Below, in pieces: positions 5,687 to 6,684 of a stretch of DNA of 6,684 bases. The stretch is from an uncultured Clostridia bacterium. GTDB taxonomy: Bacteria; Bacillota; Clostridia; Oscillospirales; Ruminococcaceae. Position 1 is the stretch's first letter, and each line of letters begins with the position of its first letter. The DNA is taken from assembly GCA_947177545.1 (NCBI GenBank), contig CAMWVF010000058.1, positions 1 through 6,684 of the forward strand. Reading direction: 5' to 3'. The position numbers and the translations under genes were made by a program. The notes beneath the pieces were generated by a model, which did no database searches, was not told the DNA's origin, and worked only from the letters and a program-made list of their open reading frames with translations.

Positions 5687-6677
5687 ATATTTCATTCCTG
5701 AGCCGTTTGATTTGGCGGACATCCTCGCCCACAAATAAAAGGGTGTTGAACGTACCGAAAATTCTTGAAATAATTCGGTCGTTGTAATTCCTTTGCAGCT
5801 CCGTCGTGGAAAGATTGCTGCTGATAATTGTGGGAAGTCCTAAATTAATTCGGGAGTTGATAATGTTGTACAGTGCGGACTCGTAAAAATTTGAACGGAA
5901 TTCCGAGCCTAAGTCGTCCAGCACCAGCAGGTCAGTGCTTATGAGAACCTGCATTGTATCCGTTTCGTTATCCTCGGCACGTCCGAAATGCTCCTTTTCT
6001 ATTATTCTCAGATAGTTGAGCAGGGAGCCGTAAGCAGCGGTGTATCCGCGTTCTGTGACCCTTTTGGCGATTGAAAGGGAAATATGAGTTTTCCCCACAC
6101 CTGTCTTTCCAAGAAGAAAAAGACTTGAGGAATTTCTTGAAAAGCTGTCCGCATAATCAAGACAGAATTTGAGATTTTCCTCCATTTTTTTGCGGACGTC
6201 CATGCCGTTCTCTGATTTTCCGTCATAGTATGAGAGGGAAAAGTGCTTAAAATCGCATTTAGGCATATTTGCCTCGGAGTTAAGCTTTTCCACTGCAAGC
6301 TTGTTCAGTAACTCTTTATAGCACACGCACCGTTCGCCGCCTGCATACCCTTTGTCATTGCATATCTGACATGAATACTGCGCTTCAAGATAATTTTCGG
6401 GGAGACCGTTTTTGGCAAGGAGGTTTTTTATCATCGCCTGACCCTGCAAATTTTGCTCCCGCAGCTTTTCAAAATTTTGGCGGAAATCACCGTCCCTTTT
6501 TATGATAAGCTTAGAAAGCTCTATGCTTGCGCTTGAAAGCTGCCGCCGTATTTCTGCAATTTCTGGTATTTTTCTTTCCGCAGCGGCAATATTAAAATCA
6601 AGCCTGTTTTCTGCTGCAATCCGCCTGCGGTCAAGCTCCTGTTCGGCTTGTTCGTAAAGTCGTTTGTCGTATGGCAT
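5685..6677 (-). CDS. dnaC: DnaC/DnaI-type replicative helicase loader, AAA+ ATPase
   Basis: This protein loads the hexameric replicative DnaB/DnaC helicase onto DNA at initiation or restart. It has 330 residues, a little longer than Bacillus DnaI. The N-terminal 95 residues are a helical, Glu/Arg/Lys-rich segment. A cysteine cluster C103-x2-C106-x10-C117-x-C119 looks like the zinc site typical of DnaI-type N-terminal domains. The AAA+ core follows: Walker A GKTGVGKT (190-197), Walker B LLVLDDLG (250-257), sensor 1 ISSN near 285-288 and an Arg-finger-like RIISR (301-305). The ATG at 6677 gives an N-terminus (MPYDKRLYEQAEQELDRRR) like those of clostridial homologues, but only 7 bases of upstream sequence are visible, with no stop in frame, so the ribosome binding site is not seen and a longer start cannot be excluded. 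A replication-initiation gene such as a DnaD-like protein often lies upstream; that would be outside the window. Confidence 0.93.
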   Translation of the reverse strand: MPYDKRLYEQAEQELDRRRIAAENRLDFNIAAAERKIPEIAEIRRQLSSASIELSKLIIKRDGDFRQNFEKLREQNLQGQAMIKNLLAKNGLPENYLEAQYSCQICNDKGYAGGERCVCYKELLNKLAVEKLNSEANMPKCDFKHFSLSYYDGKSENGMDVRKKMEENLKFCLDYADSFSRNSSSLFLLGKTGVGKTHISLSIAKRVTERGYTAAYGSLLNYLRIIEKEHFGRAEDNETDTMQVLISTDLLVLDDLGSEFRSNFYESALYNIINSRINLGLPTIISSNLSTTELQRNYNDRIISRIFGTFNTLLFVGEDVRQIKRLRNEI

Positions 6678-6684
6678 ATAGTAA

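Overview
The window looks like a chromosomal segment of a low-to-moderate GC Clostridia-type Firmicute, probably an Oscillospiraceae/Ruminococcus-like gut anaerobe. I base this on the rsmD-coaD pair followed by a coiled-coil gene, Shine-Dalgarno sites of AGGAGG type, heavy use of A/T-ending codons mixed with GC-rich ones, and the DnaI-style helicase loader. The genus is inference from gene style, not from a search.

Region 1 (about 1-2078, + strand) is a housekeeping run. It holds rsmD (16S rRNA guanine methyltransferase), coaD (phosphopantetheine adenylyltransferase), a coiled-coil protein of unknown function with hendecad repeats, and a small FMN-binding split-barrel protein of the pyridoxamine 5'-phosphate oxidase superfamily. 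Gaps are 4 to 43 bases and all genes point the same way, so they are probably co-transcribed. A hairpin at 2088-2119 likely ends this unit.

Region 2 (about 2191-5645, + strand) is a compact regulatory/transport cassette: an ECF-type sigma factor, an overlapping six-helix membrane protein that could be its anti-sigma partner, an ABC ATPase, a short remnant that looks like the C-terminal end of a lost permease, and an intact ABC-2-type permease. Overlaps of 11 and 17 bases tie the first three genes together. The likely logic is that a membrane signal releases the sigma factor, which turns on its own exporter operon. The substrate cannot be told from the sequence.

Region 3 (5654-6677) is a strong, probably bidirectional terminator separating the cassette from a convergent minus-strand gene for a DnaC/DnaI-type helicase loader. 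Its start codon lies 7 bases from the window edge.

The most interesting points are the sigma/membrane protein/ABC cassette, the permease remnant behind an orphan ribosome binding site, and the odd translation start of coaD. I see no tRNA or rRNA gene, CRISPR array, insertion sequence or prophage. No gene-free stretch exceeds 300 bases.
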